From the NCBI RefSeq assembly GCF_964199755.1, contig NC_133918.1:1054001-1118000 (forward strand): 64,000 nucleotides of DNA, given 5' to 3'. The stretch is from Larus michahellis. Its lineage: Eukaryota > Chordata > Aves > Charadriiformes > Laridae. A program made the translations under genes and the position numbers. Shown here piece by piece: positions 51,601-61,421 of this stretch. The notes beneath the pieces were generated by a model that made no database searches, had not been told where the DNA came from, and saw only the letters and a program-made list of their open reading frames with translations. Each line of letters begins with the position of its first letter. Position 1 is the stretch's first letter.

Positions 51601-54600
51601 CCATGCGTTAGAGTCTTCCCCCTCCCCGCATTTACTAGCGCAGCCAACGCCACCAGTGTCGCAAAGCCAACGCGAACTCCAGCTCCCAGTTCTACGTGGG
51701 GCATCCTGCAGGGAGAAACCAGGCCACCCGAAGGGGGGCAACAGGAGACTCAGGCTAACCGACATCACTTTGTGAAATGGAAACTCATGTTTCTAGGCGT
51801 TATGCCACGTCTGAAGGTTTTTCTTCAGCCCCATAGACCTTCGGGACCTTCAACGGACATTGGAGAGGATATTTAGCCGAAGCTGGCCACCCAGAAGCTG
51901 ACCCACTTCGGACAAAGTGGTAACGAAACCAAGGAGGCTCCAAGAGCAGAAAACCATCTGGGTCTCACCTCGGCGGCCGTAACCCCCAAGATCTTACTGG
52001 CTGCACCGACACAGCAAGCAAGCAGTACATACAGCTGTCGGCGTTTCCATCGCGGACGTGCACGTCGATGAGATCGGCCGTTTAAGGCCCAGCAGCCTGC
52101 CCTGCGCCTTGCGGTGCTTCGGAGACGCGTCTTGAGCTTTGGAAAGATTTCACAAAATCTCTCCAAACTTGCCAATTACATAAAAATATTTCTCAAGTGC
52201 TCCAAATCCTTTGTGAGCTGTACTGATGCGCCAACCCAAATTGCTCCCAACACTCAAGTTGCTCAAATTGGTGCAAAGTGGCCTTAATTACCTGAGCTCG
52301 TACAGCCCTGCATGAGAAGTGAAAATCCATACGCAGCCCTTCTACGCTAAACTCTAATCCCCGGAGGGCTGAAAGGACCAGCATTAGAAAGGTGTTTATA
52401 GAGTATTCACACAATAACTGAAGCCGTGCTGTAACCGCATGGCTGCCCAATTTCAACCGGAGGAAAATATCCAAGTAAATATCCAAGAGCTCAGGAGGAT
52501 GCTGTCAACTTGCCCTTTAAACAAAATCACTTCCACTCACAAATCAGGAATTCCACCCTGAAAAATAATTGGGAACACCCTGAAGCCATTCGTCTTATGC
52601 ACAGGAACAACACTATTCTACTCTACTGTTGGAGAGAGATATACATATATATGTGTGCGTTTGTGTGTATGTATATTGTTTGGTAGGTAACAAACTTGTA
52701 GAAAAGCCTGCAAAGATCACAAAACACTCCAAAGATCGAAAGCAGCAAAGCGAAGGTCGCCCTGCTGCCTTGCAGCACCCGCGGCTGGGACTCTCTCCCG
52801 TCCTGCAGGAAGGGGAGGAAGGAGAGCAGATTAAGATGACCGACATTACCCCTGCTTTAAATATAAGGTAGCAGCGCTTTTATTCTACGTACCTCATCCT
52901 TCCCCATCCTTCCTTCCTGTCCCACGTGGGTTGAGCAAGAAAGACACAAGACAGGCACACATCCAGCCTTAACCAGGGAGGCAGAAGGTAAGTTTGTGCA
53001 TCAAGCTTGAACTCACAAGAGCCTGACTTCGCAAACAATGCTCTTTTAATGGAGATTACGCGCGTTTTTCCTCAACTCCACCAGGTTGTGCTTCACTGGT
53101 CTCAGCGGCCGTCTCAGTCACTGGAGATCTGGACCTCAACTTACTTGGGGTGACAGATATAAAGCAGCAACTGAGAAAGGCAAACTCCAAGGGGAAAAAA
53201 AAAAGTGTAACTGGCAATTTAAACACCATCTTGCCAGGCAGCAAGTGAAAAGGCAAAATAATCTTGACTAATCCTATTCTTGCAGAATCACAACATGGTC
53301 ACCAGCATGATCTGACACATTCAAGACACCCATTTTGAAGGGCACCATCCCGACGTGTCCAGAGTCTGAGTTACGTTAAGGACAGGCTTCCAACACCAGC
53401 CCTGCTGAACGACTGCCTGAACTCACCTACCCGGCCTCAAAAGCAGCAGACCTCTTTGCCTCCTACAGAAAAAACAAACCAAAAAACCAACACAAAACAG
53501 CTGGAGGATTACTCTGAATGACTAAATTCAGCGAAAGAGTAGGGACCTGACTGGCTCCTGGCCCAGCACTCCCCTTCCTCTGCTGATGAGCTGCCTTTCC
53601 TCCAGGAGCTCAGCACTGGCTGAGGTCAAAGCTCTCCCAGATCTTCTGGAGAAGAAATCAGGAGGCGTCTACCGTGGTACAGGAACACAGAGAATTTGAA
53701 GAGTCGGTAGTTTGACAGAGCTTCATCAGAGAAAGCATCACCAGCCTTAAATGAAGGGCCACTGTGGCTATGTGGACCCTCAAAGCACAGAGAGCTAATT
53801 TTGCAGGAGCCACCATGAGAGCGTCACTCAGCAGCAGCTACCGCAGGCACCACCGGGACCCGCTGCAAATCCAGACTGCAGAAGCAGTAAAGTCTCAACA
53901 GCAGCAGCCGGAGCACAAGGCAGAAGCTGAATTAAACATCGTTCCCCTGCATGGCTGGGAGAGATTTAATTTTACACAGTAAAACGAAAAGCAGCGTTTG
54001 AGCTGCCTGGAGTTTGACCGGTACCAAGCTCCCCACCAGCCCGCGGCACTAACGGTACCATCCCAACAGCGCTGCCATGTTTTAATGCCTGCAAACAAGG
54101 CAAAACTGCCCTCGTCTTCTAATCCCTTAATTCCTCCGAGTTCAGGAGATTGAGGTATTTCACACAGAACAAAGACAGGAGCTTGTTGCATGTGGTGTTC
54201 CCATGCTCAGCTAATCTCCCGGCCCTTTCAGAGGCGGCGAGTCTCTCTGCCCGGGTCGGTCTTGTGACAAACCCCGGACCGTGCCCCGGTTCCCTTTGCT
54301 GGATCAACAAGCGCCTTGTGCAGCAGCAGCTCCAGGTGTCCACAGGAACACGGGCCCGTCCTTCCCAAACGCTACTCACGCGACCAGCGGGTCTGCGAGG
54401 GTAGAGACGCCAGAGAAGCAAACAGCCGGTTTTCCAGCTTCTCTTTTCTCCCAGGAAGTCCTTCCCACCCTCTCCAATAGCAATTTCTGCAAAGAGAACA
54501 TGCAGATTCTGCTAATTACAGCGGAGACGAGGACTGTGCCCCCTCGATGAGTGTTTTATGCTCCTCGCGCTGCATGCAAACCGTACGGGCAGCGACTGGC

Positions 54601-57600
54601 CATTGCGAGGTTCATTTTCTGCCACTCCAGATCTAACGGCTGCGAATCACCCGAAGGGGCAGCTCTTCTAACGGCCATTTGCCAGAGATGCAACTGTGCG
54701 GAACACGCAATCTCCACGCTATTCTTCAAATATCAATGATTCCAGCCTGTTTCTGTGTTACGGTAAATATTTAAGAGAACCCTTCGCATTACACACTGAC
54801 TCTCTAGTTGTATGCATTTGGGGTTTTTAAACAGAATTAGGGAAGAGCGATGGTTTTGCTGTATTCAGAGAGAGCTAGAAGAGACGCAAAGGAGCTAAAT
54901 CATACAGAGAAAGTCTTGCAGCCTCTCACCAGAGCTGCCAGACGGTGAAACGGGTCACGGTTAGCAGCGACCAGCAGCATTGGACAGGCCGTAAACACCG
55001 GGGCAACCGAACGCATTGAAGCCTCCAGATTTCCTCACCGCGGCGGCACGTCCTCTGACTCAGCCTGGGTTATTCACCACAAGCCAGTGCAAAAACCCAC
55101 ACGTAAGCTGGGGAAGCCGCAAGAACACATGATGGAAGAAGACAACGCTTAATTAGGGCTTGACAGCATTTTCTGCTTAAATATGTGGGTGAGAAGAGAC
55201 AAAGTGACAGAAAAGCTACTCCGATCACTTTTAGCTTTTTAATTACAGAAAACGTTTCCCAGAAAGTCCTGAGGTTAACTCGGCTACTGGCAACACTGAA
55301 AAACTCAAACAAACAAGCGCCAGGCTGCTTAGGAACGGAATATTTCTAAGACCTACCTAAAGAAGGAAAAACCCCAACATTACCATATTATCATTGACTC
55401 TTTTAGGGCTGCGCGGAGAGGGCAGCCTCCCCGCCCGGGGACTCAGCCCGTGGTTATCTGGAGAGGAGGCGGAGAGCCTGGGAACGCCAGCAGATGCTTT
55501 TCCTCTTGGCACGCAGCTCCCCAGGCAGGGAGGTGAGCAACGCCAGGCTGCTCCGCCGAGGTCGGTGCTGATAAGGATCAAGACAAAACTCCCTTCACAG
55601 GGGCCACCGGCTTGCGTTTGTTTTTTTTTGTTTTTTTTTTTTTTTTTACATGACCTTCTTCTTTCTTGCGCTTCTGTTGTTTCATTTCAGCACTGAACGG
55701 CCTTTGCTTTCCAGTCCCTCGCAGTGCCTTGATTTACCTCTCTGCCGCGCTCCTGCCGTTCCGTTGCCGTGCGCGCACTCGCACAGCCCGGCGCAGGCAG
55801 GGGCTCAGCACAGCACGCGTTTCCATTACGGCATCCTTCCCATTAGAGGAAAACACAACCGGCTGCACTTGTTTGTTGGACGAACACGGCGCACCATCAG
55901 CAGGCGACAAACACAGAGAGGGCGCTCGTGCCAGGAATTCTGCTTTGCCAAAGACTTATAGAAAATGACAATATTTTGCTCCTTTGAGTTTCTGCGCCAG
56001 CCACGGATGGGTTTAGAAACGGTGAAATACCACACGGAGGTATCGCCCCGATAGCAGCTACTTATTGGGAACCCACACCAAACCACTAGGGCTTTGCACC
56101 TGCATAATGCTTTAAAAATAGCTTCTGCCCAGCCCCACGGACGTGATCAGACGCCCAGTCTGACATGACTAAGAGATTCTGTTCTTGGGCACATTCACAA
56201 GGCGACCCAGCTTGAAGGCCTGGAAGGCAACAGCTTGGGAGAGCGCTGAAGGGAAGCGACACTGACAACTGGGTTATTACACAAATTGTATTCAAAGGGG
56301 ACTATCAGGAATTTTGGTTAGAGACCTGGAAAGACTTAATGGGAAACAAACCCCCCCCGCCTAGGCCTTCTTCTGCTCTTCTGTTGTTATTTATGAATTC
56401 AAACATACACAGTCACCCCTCTCCCCATACCTACATCTTCAGGAAAAGGAGGTGCCGAAGCCTCCGCTTTAAACTTCCGAGGGTCTAGAGAGCATGCCTC
56501 AAAACTGGCATCCTGCTTCACTCCCCCCTGCTCCTGCCCGTTCCCCCGGCACTGCGGGCTCCGGGGGGGGATCAGGGAGGGCGCACCCATGGGATCAGAC
56601 TGCCCGGGGAGGGTAGGACCCGCCATGGCTCCTGCTTTCCCGCAGCCAGGCTGTGAGAGGGAGCATCTCCAGTGAGCGACGCGACCAGCAGCTCCATCCC
56701 CGCACTGCTGGTGGGAGCGGAGCGTGCGAACCAGCCTGGTGAAGGTCACTCCCACCCAAACACAGCCAAACCCTCCTTCCACCGGGAGCTGGAAACACTT
56801 CCCCCTCCAACTCCGCTTCTGACGTTCCCCAGCACGGTGCGAGAGGTGCAACGTTTTCTGACTTGTGGGTCCCAAGTTAATTACACCCCCGTAACGCCTG
56901 CAGTTCCCACAGGCACAGAGGGGAACTGACCTCGTGCCTGTGAGGTCCCAGAGAGCACGCGGGTACCGCATCCATGTCGGGAGCGGGGCACCTGCCAGGC
57001 TTCTGTAGATTGATCCTGGTCTACAGGAATATGTTTGGCAGCCCAAAAAGAGGAACGGGAATAACCAAACGTGACAAAGATGTAAGCAGCACGCGACGAG
57101 AAGGGCTCTCCGAGCCTTTGTCAGGGTATCGCACAGCCGCGACGGATCTATTTCTGGACTCGAGTGGCTGCGATTGAAAGATGGGTTCGTGAAGAAAGCA
57201 AATACTGGAATTCCTGCTGCCGCTTTTCAGGCTGCAGCCACCTTATATGGGAAAATCGTATTTAATAAGATGGTGCATCTGGCGAGAGCCCATAATGGTC
57301 ATGTCAGTGAATCACTTCAATAATCGTTCCCAAATTACGCACTGCTCCTACTAAATCCACTCAGGTCATTCCCCGAGGAGCCCTTCTGGAGAGGCCCAGC
57401 GAGCTTCCCAAGTGGGACACGGCAGCGGCAGCTCTGCCAGCCGCAGATCCAGCAGCGACGTAACGGGCCTATTATATACAGGTCAATGCCAAATGCTAGT
57501 TAATGAAAATTAGATTAATCATTCTTCGTCCTGGGTTGCTGAGGATTCGTTCTCCAGCCTGTCCTGACACTGATACCGATGGGCCCAGCACCCTTTGGGG

Positions 57601-60600
57601 CAGTGCCCAGATCTCCCCGCCATACAGAAACTGCCCTTCACAGCTCCCAGGCCCCGTAATTCCAGCTTCCCTATTTGTTTCCAGCCGATGCGCATCTTAA
57701 AGGACAATTAATTTGCCAGAGCGGCCCGAGTTCTATTTTCATTGCCTCCCTCCTTTCCTGCAGCTGAGCTGTGACTTATTGACTGTGAAGTAACTGCAGG
57801 GTCTTTGGGAGTTCAAGGCACAGGGTGTTTTTCTGCCTGTTTTTGCCTAGCTGACTCCCTCTGCCATCATCCTCGCTAGCACCATTTCACGGGAAAGAGG
57901 CATGTGACATCCAACTAAGCTGTGAACCATAATCATGCTGGGGATGATATTTACGTTTGATTTTTCCTCAAGCTGATAAGCCCTCTCCAATTTCCCTCTC
58001 CATCGCGTTGGTATGGATCGAACCCCTCGCGCCCCACGGGGTGGGATTCTTCTCTTATCTGTAATCTCCGCACTGAAAATATCGCTCCCGGCAACACTTC
58101 AAAAGTCACTTCAAAGTTATCACTGCAAAGAGGGAAGAGCTGCAATACCGTTCTTCATCTGTCGCAATCAGCGCTCTCCCAGTGCTTTCTGCAGATGGCC
58201 TTACAGGTGCCGCCAGCACCCAGCGCGCTCGGCACCGCTGCCGGGGCCAGGATCGCCACACGGCTATCTCCAGCTCTGGGTACAGCGAGACAACTGTTGA
58301 ACAAGAGCATAAATACCTGTTAAAATCATTTCAGCTCCCTAAAGCAGAGGAATTCAACCCTGAAGAACACCTTGGAGGTTTTTGCCCAGGCTCTAAGACA
58401 TAAATGATGGGCAGAGTGCCACCTATCTAACAGGAGACACGAGAAACGGAAATAAGTTGGACATCAACACTACCTCCCCCCTGAGCTGAGAATTTCCACC
58501 TTTGCAAGGAGATGGTACAAAACTGGTAGCAAAGCTGGTCTCCACCAACAGCTCTCCAATAACTCGAGCCCCTTTGGAGGTTTCCAGGCCCTGTCTCCAG
58601 GCTGCACCCAGGCAGAGGGGTGGTGACGCGTGTCTCCTCACCCAACCGGTTCTGGGATCGGGGCACCCCAGCCTGAACGATCCCAGTGCTCACGTGCCAC
58701 CCCGCACACACGCGGTGCCTCCACTCCTGCCAACAGCTCCACTACCTGTGCCAAACCCGGCCAACCGTCCCTCACAGTCCCTGCAGCCCCCTCCCAGGGC
58801 AAGAGGGTGCGGACCTGGGGAGGAGGCACCGCACACACACGCCCCCATCAGCTTTTGGAACTCCCTCTTCAACCACAGCGGTTACAGAACTTTTGAAAAA
58901 CTCAAAGCCGGGTTCTCAGAAAGGGACCAAATTGGGCCTGTGTGCTCACGCATGAAACAGTGCTCTGGCCCTAAATGAGGTTTTCTCCATCAAAGTGTGT
59001 TATGAGGCTTCCAGAAGCTCCCTTCAGAAAACTCTCCATGCCTTAAGTCAACCTACCCCCAAGGCTCCCCTGACTTTCAGCCCCTCTCCTCCCTCCGTCC
59101 AGCTTTACTCCTGCACCAGCCCAAAGGACTCTGCTCTCGATGTTTACCGAGCGCTTGGGGAAGGTCTTTGCTGACCCGACCCACAGTCTGGATTAACCCC
59201 GCCACGTTCGTTTAGCAAGAGCGCAAAGAAAGGAGCAGATTTTAGCTGCACCGGTAATCCTTCACCACCGGCACAAGCATTAAGGCGAGCGGGATGAAGC
59301 ACCTGTAGAGGTGGGTCACGAGCACTTCACCACTTCCGCCGCTGCCCCAAACAGCCACAGAGGCACCAGCGCTGCGCGCGCTAAATTGGATTTCTCGCCG
59401 TCGGCTTCGAAACAGTCAACAAAACAGGGCGGCATTCTGCACAAACCCCCTCTGCTCCTGGGCACACCGCTCCGGCGTGCGGCATTCCCATCTGCTGCAA
59501 TGAGGACCGCGGAGCCATGGACGTGCTCCGGCAGCCAGCCGTCCCCTCTCTGCCCCGCCTGCGGGTGCCTCCGCGCGCAGCCTACCCAGGGCCATCTCCG
59601 GTCCCCCCAGGCTTTGTTCCCTTCCAGAAAACACTCGTTAGCTGTCGTGCACGTTGTCCCCAGCCCTCCCGGGAGCTCCAGTTGCAGGCACGGCTGAGAC
59701 CGAGTGACACAATTTGGACACTATCCAAGCGAGGAGTAAGCAACTCGACTCAAAAAAAAAAAAAAAAAATCAAAGCATCGGTGAGATTACTGGCTCCGTT
59801 TCATCTTTTTTACTATCAGCATAAGGTGAGACAGTCTACAGGTTCGTAAACTCAGATTTACTTGCAAAGGAAAGAAAAACACACAGTCCCTGCTTAAATC
59901 TCTCCTGAGCAACAGCCTCCACAGACACCTTGACTTGTGCCGAGCAACAACCCTCTACGCTCCCTAAAAAACAGAAAGGTGACAGGGAAATGAGAAGGAT
60001 AAACAATATTTTAGTTGTTCATTGGCAAGAGGTTCTCTCTTTTGCTCCCGCAGCATCACAAGCTGGAAGTCCACCAGCCACATCGCACCGTGCTGGGAGC
60101 ACGCTCCCAAAAAAGAGGTCTGAGGGGGGGATGCCACGGGCAGCCCGGGGAAAGGCAAGCAGCACGCAGCTGGCCCCTCCATCGTCCTCGCAGCACCAAG
60201 GAACCCAAGCAGAAAGGCCGGGGCCACTTGCCTAAATCTCAGCACCTTACCAAAAGTGACACGTTACATCCAGCCCCCCCAAGGCAGCGGATGACATCTC
60301 TGAAATAATCACAGCTACCGCTGCAATTTGTTGGTTTACAGGAGATCTAACGATGCTCATTTAAGGGCCCGAAGATGAGATTGCTGTCACGGCACAACCA
60401 AAACCCCGCGGCCTCCTCGCAGGCTCGGGAGAAACCGGCAGCTCAGGCGGGTGTTCGGGAGCGCGACGTCGGGGACACGAAGGACCGTGTCAGCCCCAGA
60501 GCAGCGCGGGGCCCCCATGCACAGCTAACGCTGGCGATTCTGAGGCTGTTAATTGCGCTACAAATGATGAGGCACAGCGGTGGAGGCAGGTGCCCCCCAG

Positions 60601-61421
60601 AGCTGCCCCCGCCAGCCAAGGAACCTGGTGTAAGGCTGCCAGCTCCAGCCCTGCCCGGGACCACAGGGAGCCGCCGCAACAGCCCGCCGGCCCCCAGCAA
60701 ACACCCCCCCCGCCCGAGCCCCGGGGAACACCAGAGGCCCGGCCTGGCTCATCGAGAGGGTAGCCCGGCCCGGGGCCCTGCTCGCCAGCCGGGTGCCTGT
60801 TCCGGCGGCGGGGTGCCCCGCTCCCGGGGGTGCAGGGTACCGAAGCCCCCCCGGGGCCGGTAGCGGGCAGCAGCCCCGGAGGCGGGCAGGCCGGCCGGTG
60901 CCCTGCGCGTTGCCCCGGGGGCCGCAGCCGCCGCCCCCCACCGCCGCCGGCCCGGGACGCCCCGGGGCGGGCGGGGGACGAGGATACGGACACCCGCCCC
61001 GGGCCGAGGGGCAGCCCCGGGGCGGAACCATTCTGGGTGCCGGGGGCGGGGGGGGGGGGGGGCGGCAGTTGGACGGGACCACGCGGTGGCCGGGGGTGGC
61101 ACACTCGGGGGGGGACTGGACTGAACCACCCCGACCACCCCCCGCCCCGGGCACAACGCGGGGCCCGGCCGGGAGGTACCACTTGGACCAGCCGGGGGGG
61201 AGTAGGGGGAGTTGGGCTAAACCACTCTTGGCCCCCGGGGGGGGAGCAGCCCCTCAGGGGAGGGGACCAGGCCGCGGAGCCCGGCCGAGGCGGCGGCTGC
61301 CCGGTACCCGCAGCCCGTTACCTCCTGCCGCGTCCAGTCCCCCCACGCCGGCCTCCGGGGTGATGGCGCCGGCCCCCGCCACGGCCGAGCCTTCCGCCTC
61401 CTCGGGCACCTCCAGCTCCAT
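12631..61421 (-). CDS. PIP5K1C: PIP5K1C, phosphatidylinositol-4-phosphate 5-kinase type-1 gamma
   Basis: Makes PI(4,5)P2 from PI4P and ATP at focal adhesions, the plasma membrane and synapses. Minus-strand coding exons: 61421-61322, 34320-34289, 31990-31904, 31560-31430, 30831-30714, 28752-28600, 26140-25841, 25312-25107, 23928-23845, 23334-23286, 22268-22184, 21808-21647, 20675-20537, 17802-17698, 17436-17304, 13138-13055, then TAA at 12633-12631. They total 656 residues (human 668), all phases consistent. Kinase features: glycine-rich loop GASGS at 171-175, ATP-binding Lys188 (EFIIK), DLKGS at 253-257, catalytic MDYSLL at 315-320, metal-binding IID at 396-398, and activation loop with PI4P-specificity Glu433 (SFYAERF). 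The C-terminus has the talin-binding WVYSPLHYS. Start ATG has strong Kozak context (GCGGCCATGG). Confidence 0.96.
12967..12999. repeat. 14-bp perfect stem-loop just downstream of the talin-binding exon
   Basis: 12967-12980 is the exact reverse complement of 12986-12999, with a 5-nt loop. In the PIP5K1C pre-mRNA it starts 55 nt after the exon 17 donor, inside the last intron. It could shape the choice between long and short isoforms. Confidence 0.85.
13055..13138 (-). CDS. PIP5K1C: PIP5K1C exon 17 (talin-binding C-terminus)
   Basis: 84 nt, phase 0 both ends, encoding 28 residues: [20 protein letters not shown] then [16 protein letters not shown] is the peptide that binds the talin FERM domain and also AP-2, and it defines the long (90-kDa type) isoform. 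Acceptor TCTGGCAG|CCGACA, donor ACA|GTAAGT. Skipping it gives the short form ending TDIYF. Confidence 0.96.
13165..13250 (-). promoter_or_regulatory. Pyrimidine-rich tract before the talin-binding exon
   Basis: The minus strand is a long U/C tract with TTTTTTCCTCTTCTCTCCTT and several UCUU/CUCU cores, 30-110 nt upstream of exon 17. Such tracts bind U2AF and PTB-type regulators. Confidence 0.45.
15468..15542 (-). CDS. PIP5K1C: PIP5K1C alternative exon 16 (neuronal-type insert)
   Basis: 75 nt, phase 0 at both ends, encoding 25 residues beginning [17 protein letters not shown]. Acceptor CATCCAG|TTCACA, donor ATT|GTAAGT. It corresponds to the roughly 26-residue insert described in a neuronal splice form of mammalian PIP5K1C. 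If the donor is ignored, the frame reads seven more residues (VSEHASA) to a stop at 15446-15444, like the read-through C-terminus of another known mammalian form. Confidence 0.85.
15563..15634 (-). promoter_or_regulatory. Pyrimidine tract with UCUU repeats before neuronal-type exon 16
   Basis: About 70 nt of almost pure pyrimidine on the minus strand, including CTTTCTCTTTC, CCTCTCTTTC and CTGTTTCCTTTCTC. Clustered UCUU/CUCUCU motifs upstream of neuron-specific exons are the classic PTBP1 repression layout. The role here is inferred. Confidence 0.5.
17304..17436 (-). CDS. PIP5K1C: PIP5K1C coding exon 15
   Basis: Encodes residues 584-628, ending [20 protein letters not shown] then VPVTDIYF. 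An internal tandem duplication of PASQAS type is visible in both DNA and protein, as in mammals. Donor TTT|GTAAGA in phase 0, so it can join exon 16, 17 or the stop exon. Confidence 0.95.
17698..17802 (-). CDS. PIP5K1C: PIP5K1C coding exon 14
   Basis: Encodes residues 549-583 plus two bases: [20 protein letters not shown], then [13 protein letters not shown]. It matches the mammalian LQQITVQVEP segment; the linker before it is shorter than in human. Acceptor TTTCCAG, donor AAAGA|GTGAGT. Confidence 0.93.
20537..20675 (-). CDS. PIP5K1C: PIP5K1C coding exon 13
   Basis: Encodes residues 503-548 plus two bases: [20 protein letters not shown], then [19 protein letters not shown]. Ser/Thr-rich tail. 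Acceptor GCCAGCAG|GCAGGC. Two possible donors six bases apart (20543 or 20537) decide whether Arg-Tyr is kept. Confidence 0.94.
21458..21487 (-). CDS. PIP5K1C: Putative 30-nt cassette microexon of PIP5K1C
   Basis: The sequence TGTGCCTTGCAG|30 nt|GTAAGAG has a good acceptor and a near-consensus donor. It enters in phase 1 and leaves in phase 1, so it can be included or skipped between exons 12 and 13 without changing frame. Inclusion adds ten residues ([10 protein letters not shown]) to the tail. I do not recall this insert in mammalian PIP5K1C, so whether it is used is unknown. Confidence 0.5.
21647..21808 (-). CDS. PIP5K1C: PIP5K1C coding exon 12
   Basis: Encodes residues 449-502 plus one base: [28 protein letters not shown], then [11 protein letters not shown]. 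This is the start of the gamma-specific tail after the kinase core. Acceptor ATCCAG|CTCTGA, donor GAAG|GTAATG. Confidence 0.94.
22184..22268 (-). CDS. PIP5K1C: PIP5K1C coding exon 11 (activation loop)
   Basis: Encodes residues 421-448 plus one base: [20 protein letters not shown], then TVFRKNS. Glu433 is the residue that fixes PI4P specificity in type I kinases, where type II has Ala. Acceptor TTGTAG|GACACG, donor TCCT|GTAAGT. Confidence 0.96.
23185..23194. promoter_or_regulatory. MEF2 consensus CTATAAATAG in intron 10-11 region
   Basis: A match to the MEF2 consensus CTA(A/T)4TAG, about 90 nt from coding exon 10 on its 3' side in the transcript. It could equally act as a TATA-like sequence. 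No other promoter hallmark is nearby. Confidence 0.35.
23286..23334 (-). CDS. PIP5K1C: PIP5K1C coding exon 10
   Basis: Encodes [16 protein letters not shown] (residues 405-420, plus the last base of the codon for Arg404), leading into the activation loop. Acceptor ATTAG|GTTCAT, donor GGG|GTGAGT-like. Confidence 0.94.
23845..23928 (-). CDS. PIP5K1C: PIP5K1C coding exon 9 (IID motif)
   Basis: Encodes residues 376-403 plus two bases: [20 protein letters not shown] then IDILQSY. Asp398 is the metal-binding acidic residue of the family. Acceptor CTGCAG|GATGGG, donor ACAG|GTAGGT. Confidence 0.96.
25107..25312 (-). CDS. PIP5K1C: PIP5K1C coding exon 8 (catalytic MDYSLL)
   Basis: Encodes residues 308-375 plus two bases: [20 protein letters not shown], then [20 protein letters not shown] and ESIDTDD. 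Acceptor CTGTAG|GTGTTG; the donor must be AC|GTAGGT, since the next GT downstream would include a stop. Confidence 0.95.
25841..26140 (-). CDS. PIP5K1C: PIP5K1C coding exon 7
   Basis: Encodes residues 208-307: [30 protein letters not shown], then [20 protein letters not shown], and [14 protein letters not shown]. The DLKGS motif is part of the PIPK catalytic core. Acceptor CCGCAG|AATCTG, donor CTG|GTAAGG. Confidence 0.97.
27995..28375 (+). mobile_element. CR1 LINE 3' fragment (copy 1)
   Basis: The plus strand carries the avian CR1 3' end: TTCAGCCTGGAGAAGAGAAG, GGTTGCCCAGAGAG, CCATCCCTGGAGAC, and a terminal CCTTCCAACCC. It lies in the intron between PIP5K1C exons 6 and 7, antisense to the gene, and ends in an A-rich run instead of the usual octamer repeats. 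Confidence 0.92.
28600..28752 (-). CDS. PIP5K1C: PIP5K1C coding exon 6 (glycine-rich loop)
   Basis: Encodes residues 157-207. It carries GASGSLFY (nucleotide-binding loop), EFIIK with the ATP-contacting Lys188, and [16 protein letters not shown]. Phase 0 both ends; acceptor CCCTAG, donor ATG|GTGCGT. Confidence 0.96.
30714..30831 (-). CDS. PIP5K1C: PIP5K1C coding exon 5
   Basis: Encodes residues 117-156: [40 protein letters not shown]. Acceptor TGTGCAG|CGAAGG, donor TTG|GTATGG, phase 0 at the end. Confidence 0.95.
31430..31560 (-). CDS. PIP5K1C: PIP5K1C coding exon 4
   Basis: Encodes residues 74-116 plus two bases: [20 protein letters not shown] and [15 protein letters not shown], the N-lobe of the kinase. 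Acceptor CTGCCAG|ACC, donor CCGAG|GTAAAG. Confidence 0.95.
31904..31990 (-). CDS. PIP5K1C: PIP5K1C coding exon 3
   Basis: Encodes residues 45-73, ending [18 protein letters not shown]. Acceptor CGTTGCAG|GGACC. The donor AAG|GTTTGG is weaker than the gene's other donors. Phase 0 at both ends. Confidence 0.93.
34289..34320 (-). CDS. PIP5K1C: PIP5K1C coding exon 2 (32 nt)
   Basis: Encodes [11 protein letters not shown] (residues 34-44), matching the mammalian LAQKKAAPTE segment. Acceptor CTCCTCAG|GTCTGG, donor GAG|GTGAGA. It takes phase 1 to phase 0. Confidence 0.9.
36125..37028 (+). mobile_element. CR1 LINE 3' fragment (copy 2)
   Basis: About 0.9 kb, plus strand. It starts within the reverse transcriptase region, where the palm motif reads FTDDTKL instead of FADDTKL, and runs through the usual CR1 tail to TTCCAACCCAAACAGTTCTG and TGACTCTATGAT. 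Coding is broken by stops. It is very similar to copy 5, in opposite orientation. Confidence 0.93.
37708..37752. repeat. Interrupted poly(A) tract
   Basis: Two A runs (about 21 and 14 nt) separated by GAAATCACC. No retroposon could be tied to it. Confidence 0.8.
39885..40365 (-). mobile_element. CR1 LINE fragment (copy 3)
   Basis: Plus-strand CACAGAATCACAGACTGGCC and GGGACCTCTGGAGATCATCT are the reverse complement of a CR1 3' end; the body continues with CTCTGCCACCCTCACAGCAA. The sequence belongs to a different CR1 subfamily from copies 2, 4 and 5. Confidence 0.9.
40635..40952 (+). mobile_element. CR1 LINE 3' fragment (copy 4)
   Basis: Short plus-strand copy with the same tail as copy 2 (GGTTGCCCAGAGAAGCTGTG, CCATCCCTGGAGGGGTTCAA), ending CAGTCTGTGATTCTAC. 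It lies only about 270 bp from copy 3 and in opposite orientation. Confidence 0.93.
45845..46870 (-). mobile_element. CR1 LINE 3' fragment (copy 5)
   Basis: About 1 kb in minus orientation. It keeps the reverse transcriptase palm motif FADDTKL (near 46715) and the full CR1 tail down to CACAGACTGGTTTAGGTTGG on the plus strand. Stops and frame changes show it is dead. Close relative of copy 2. Confidence 0.94.
52639..52678. repeat. Short AT/GT microsatellite
   Basis: Alternating purine-pyrimidine tract mixing TATA and GTGT units, in PIP5K1C intron 1. Confidence 0.8.
55617..55648. repeat. Poly(T) tract
   Basis: About 30 nt of T broken by two G residues, in intron 1. It may be the tail of an unrecognised retroposon in minus orientation. 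Confidence 0.75.
57241..57250. promoter_or_regulatory. SRF CArG box CCTTATATGG
   Basis: An exact match to the serum response factor consensus CC(A/T)6GG, about 4.2 kb downstream of the PIP5K1C start within intron 1. Many focal-adhesion genes are SRF/MRTF targets, so use here is plausible but inferred. Confidence 0.45.
61322..61421 (-). CDS. PIP5K1C: PIP5K1C coding exon 1
   Basis: Encodes residues 1-33 plus one base, starting [13 protein letters not shown], matching the family N-terminus. Donor GGAG|GTAACG inside the CpG island. The rest of the exon is low-complexity Ala/Gly. Confidence 0.93.

Larger units (their letters stand above)
34321..61321 (-). other. PIP5K1C: PIP5K1C intron 1 (27 kb)
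   Basis: The span between coding exons 1 and 2. It holds four CR1 copies, simple repeats and a perfect CArG box. I saw no nested protein gene: open frames here are short, lack family resemblance and mostly reflect chance or CR1 relics. Any untranslated or alternative first exons could not be recognised. Confidence 0.8.
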
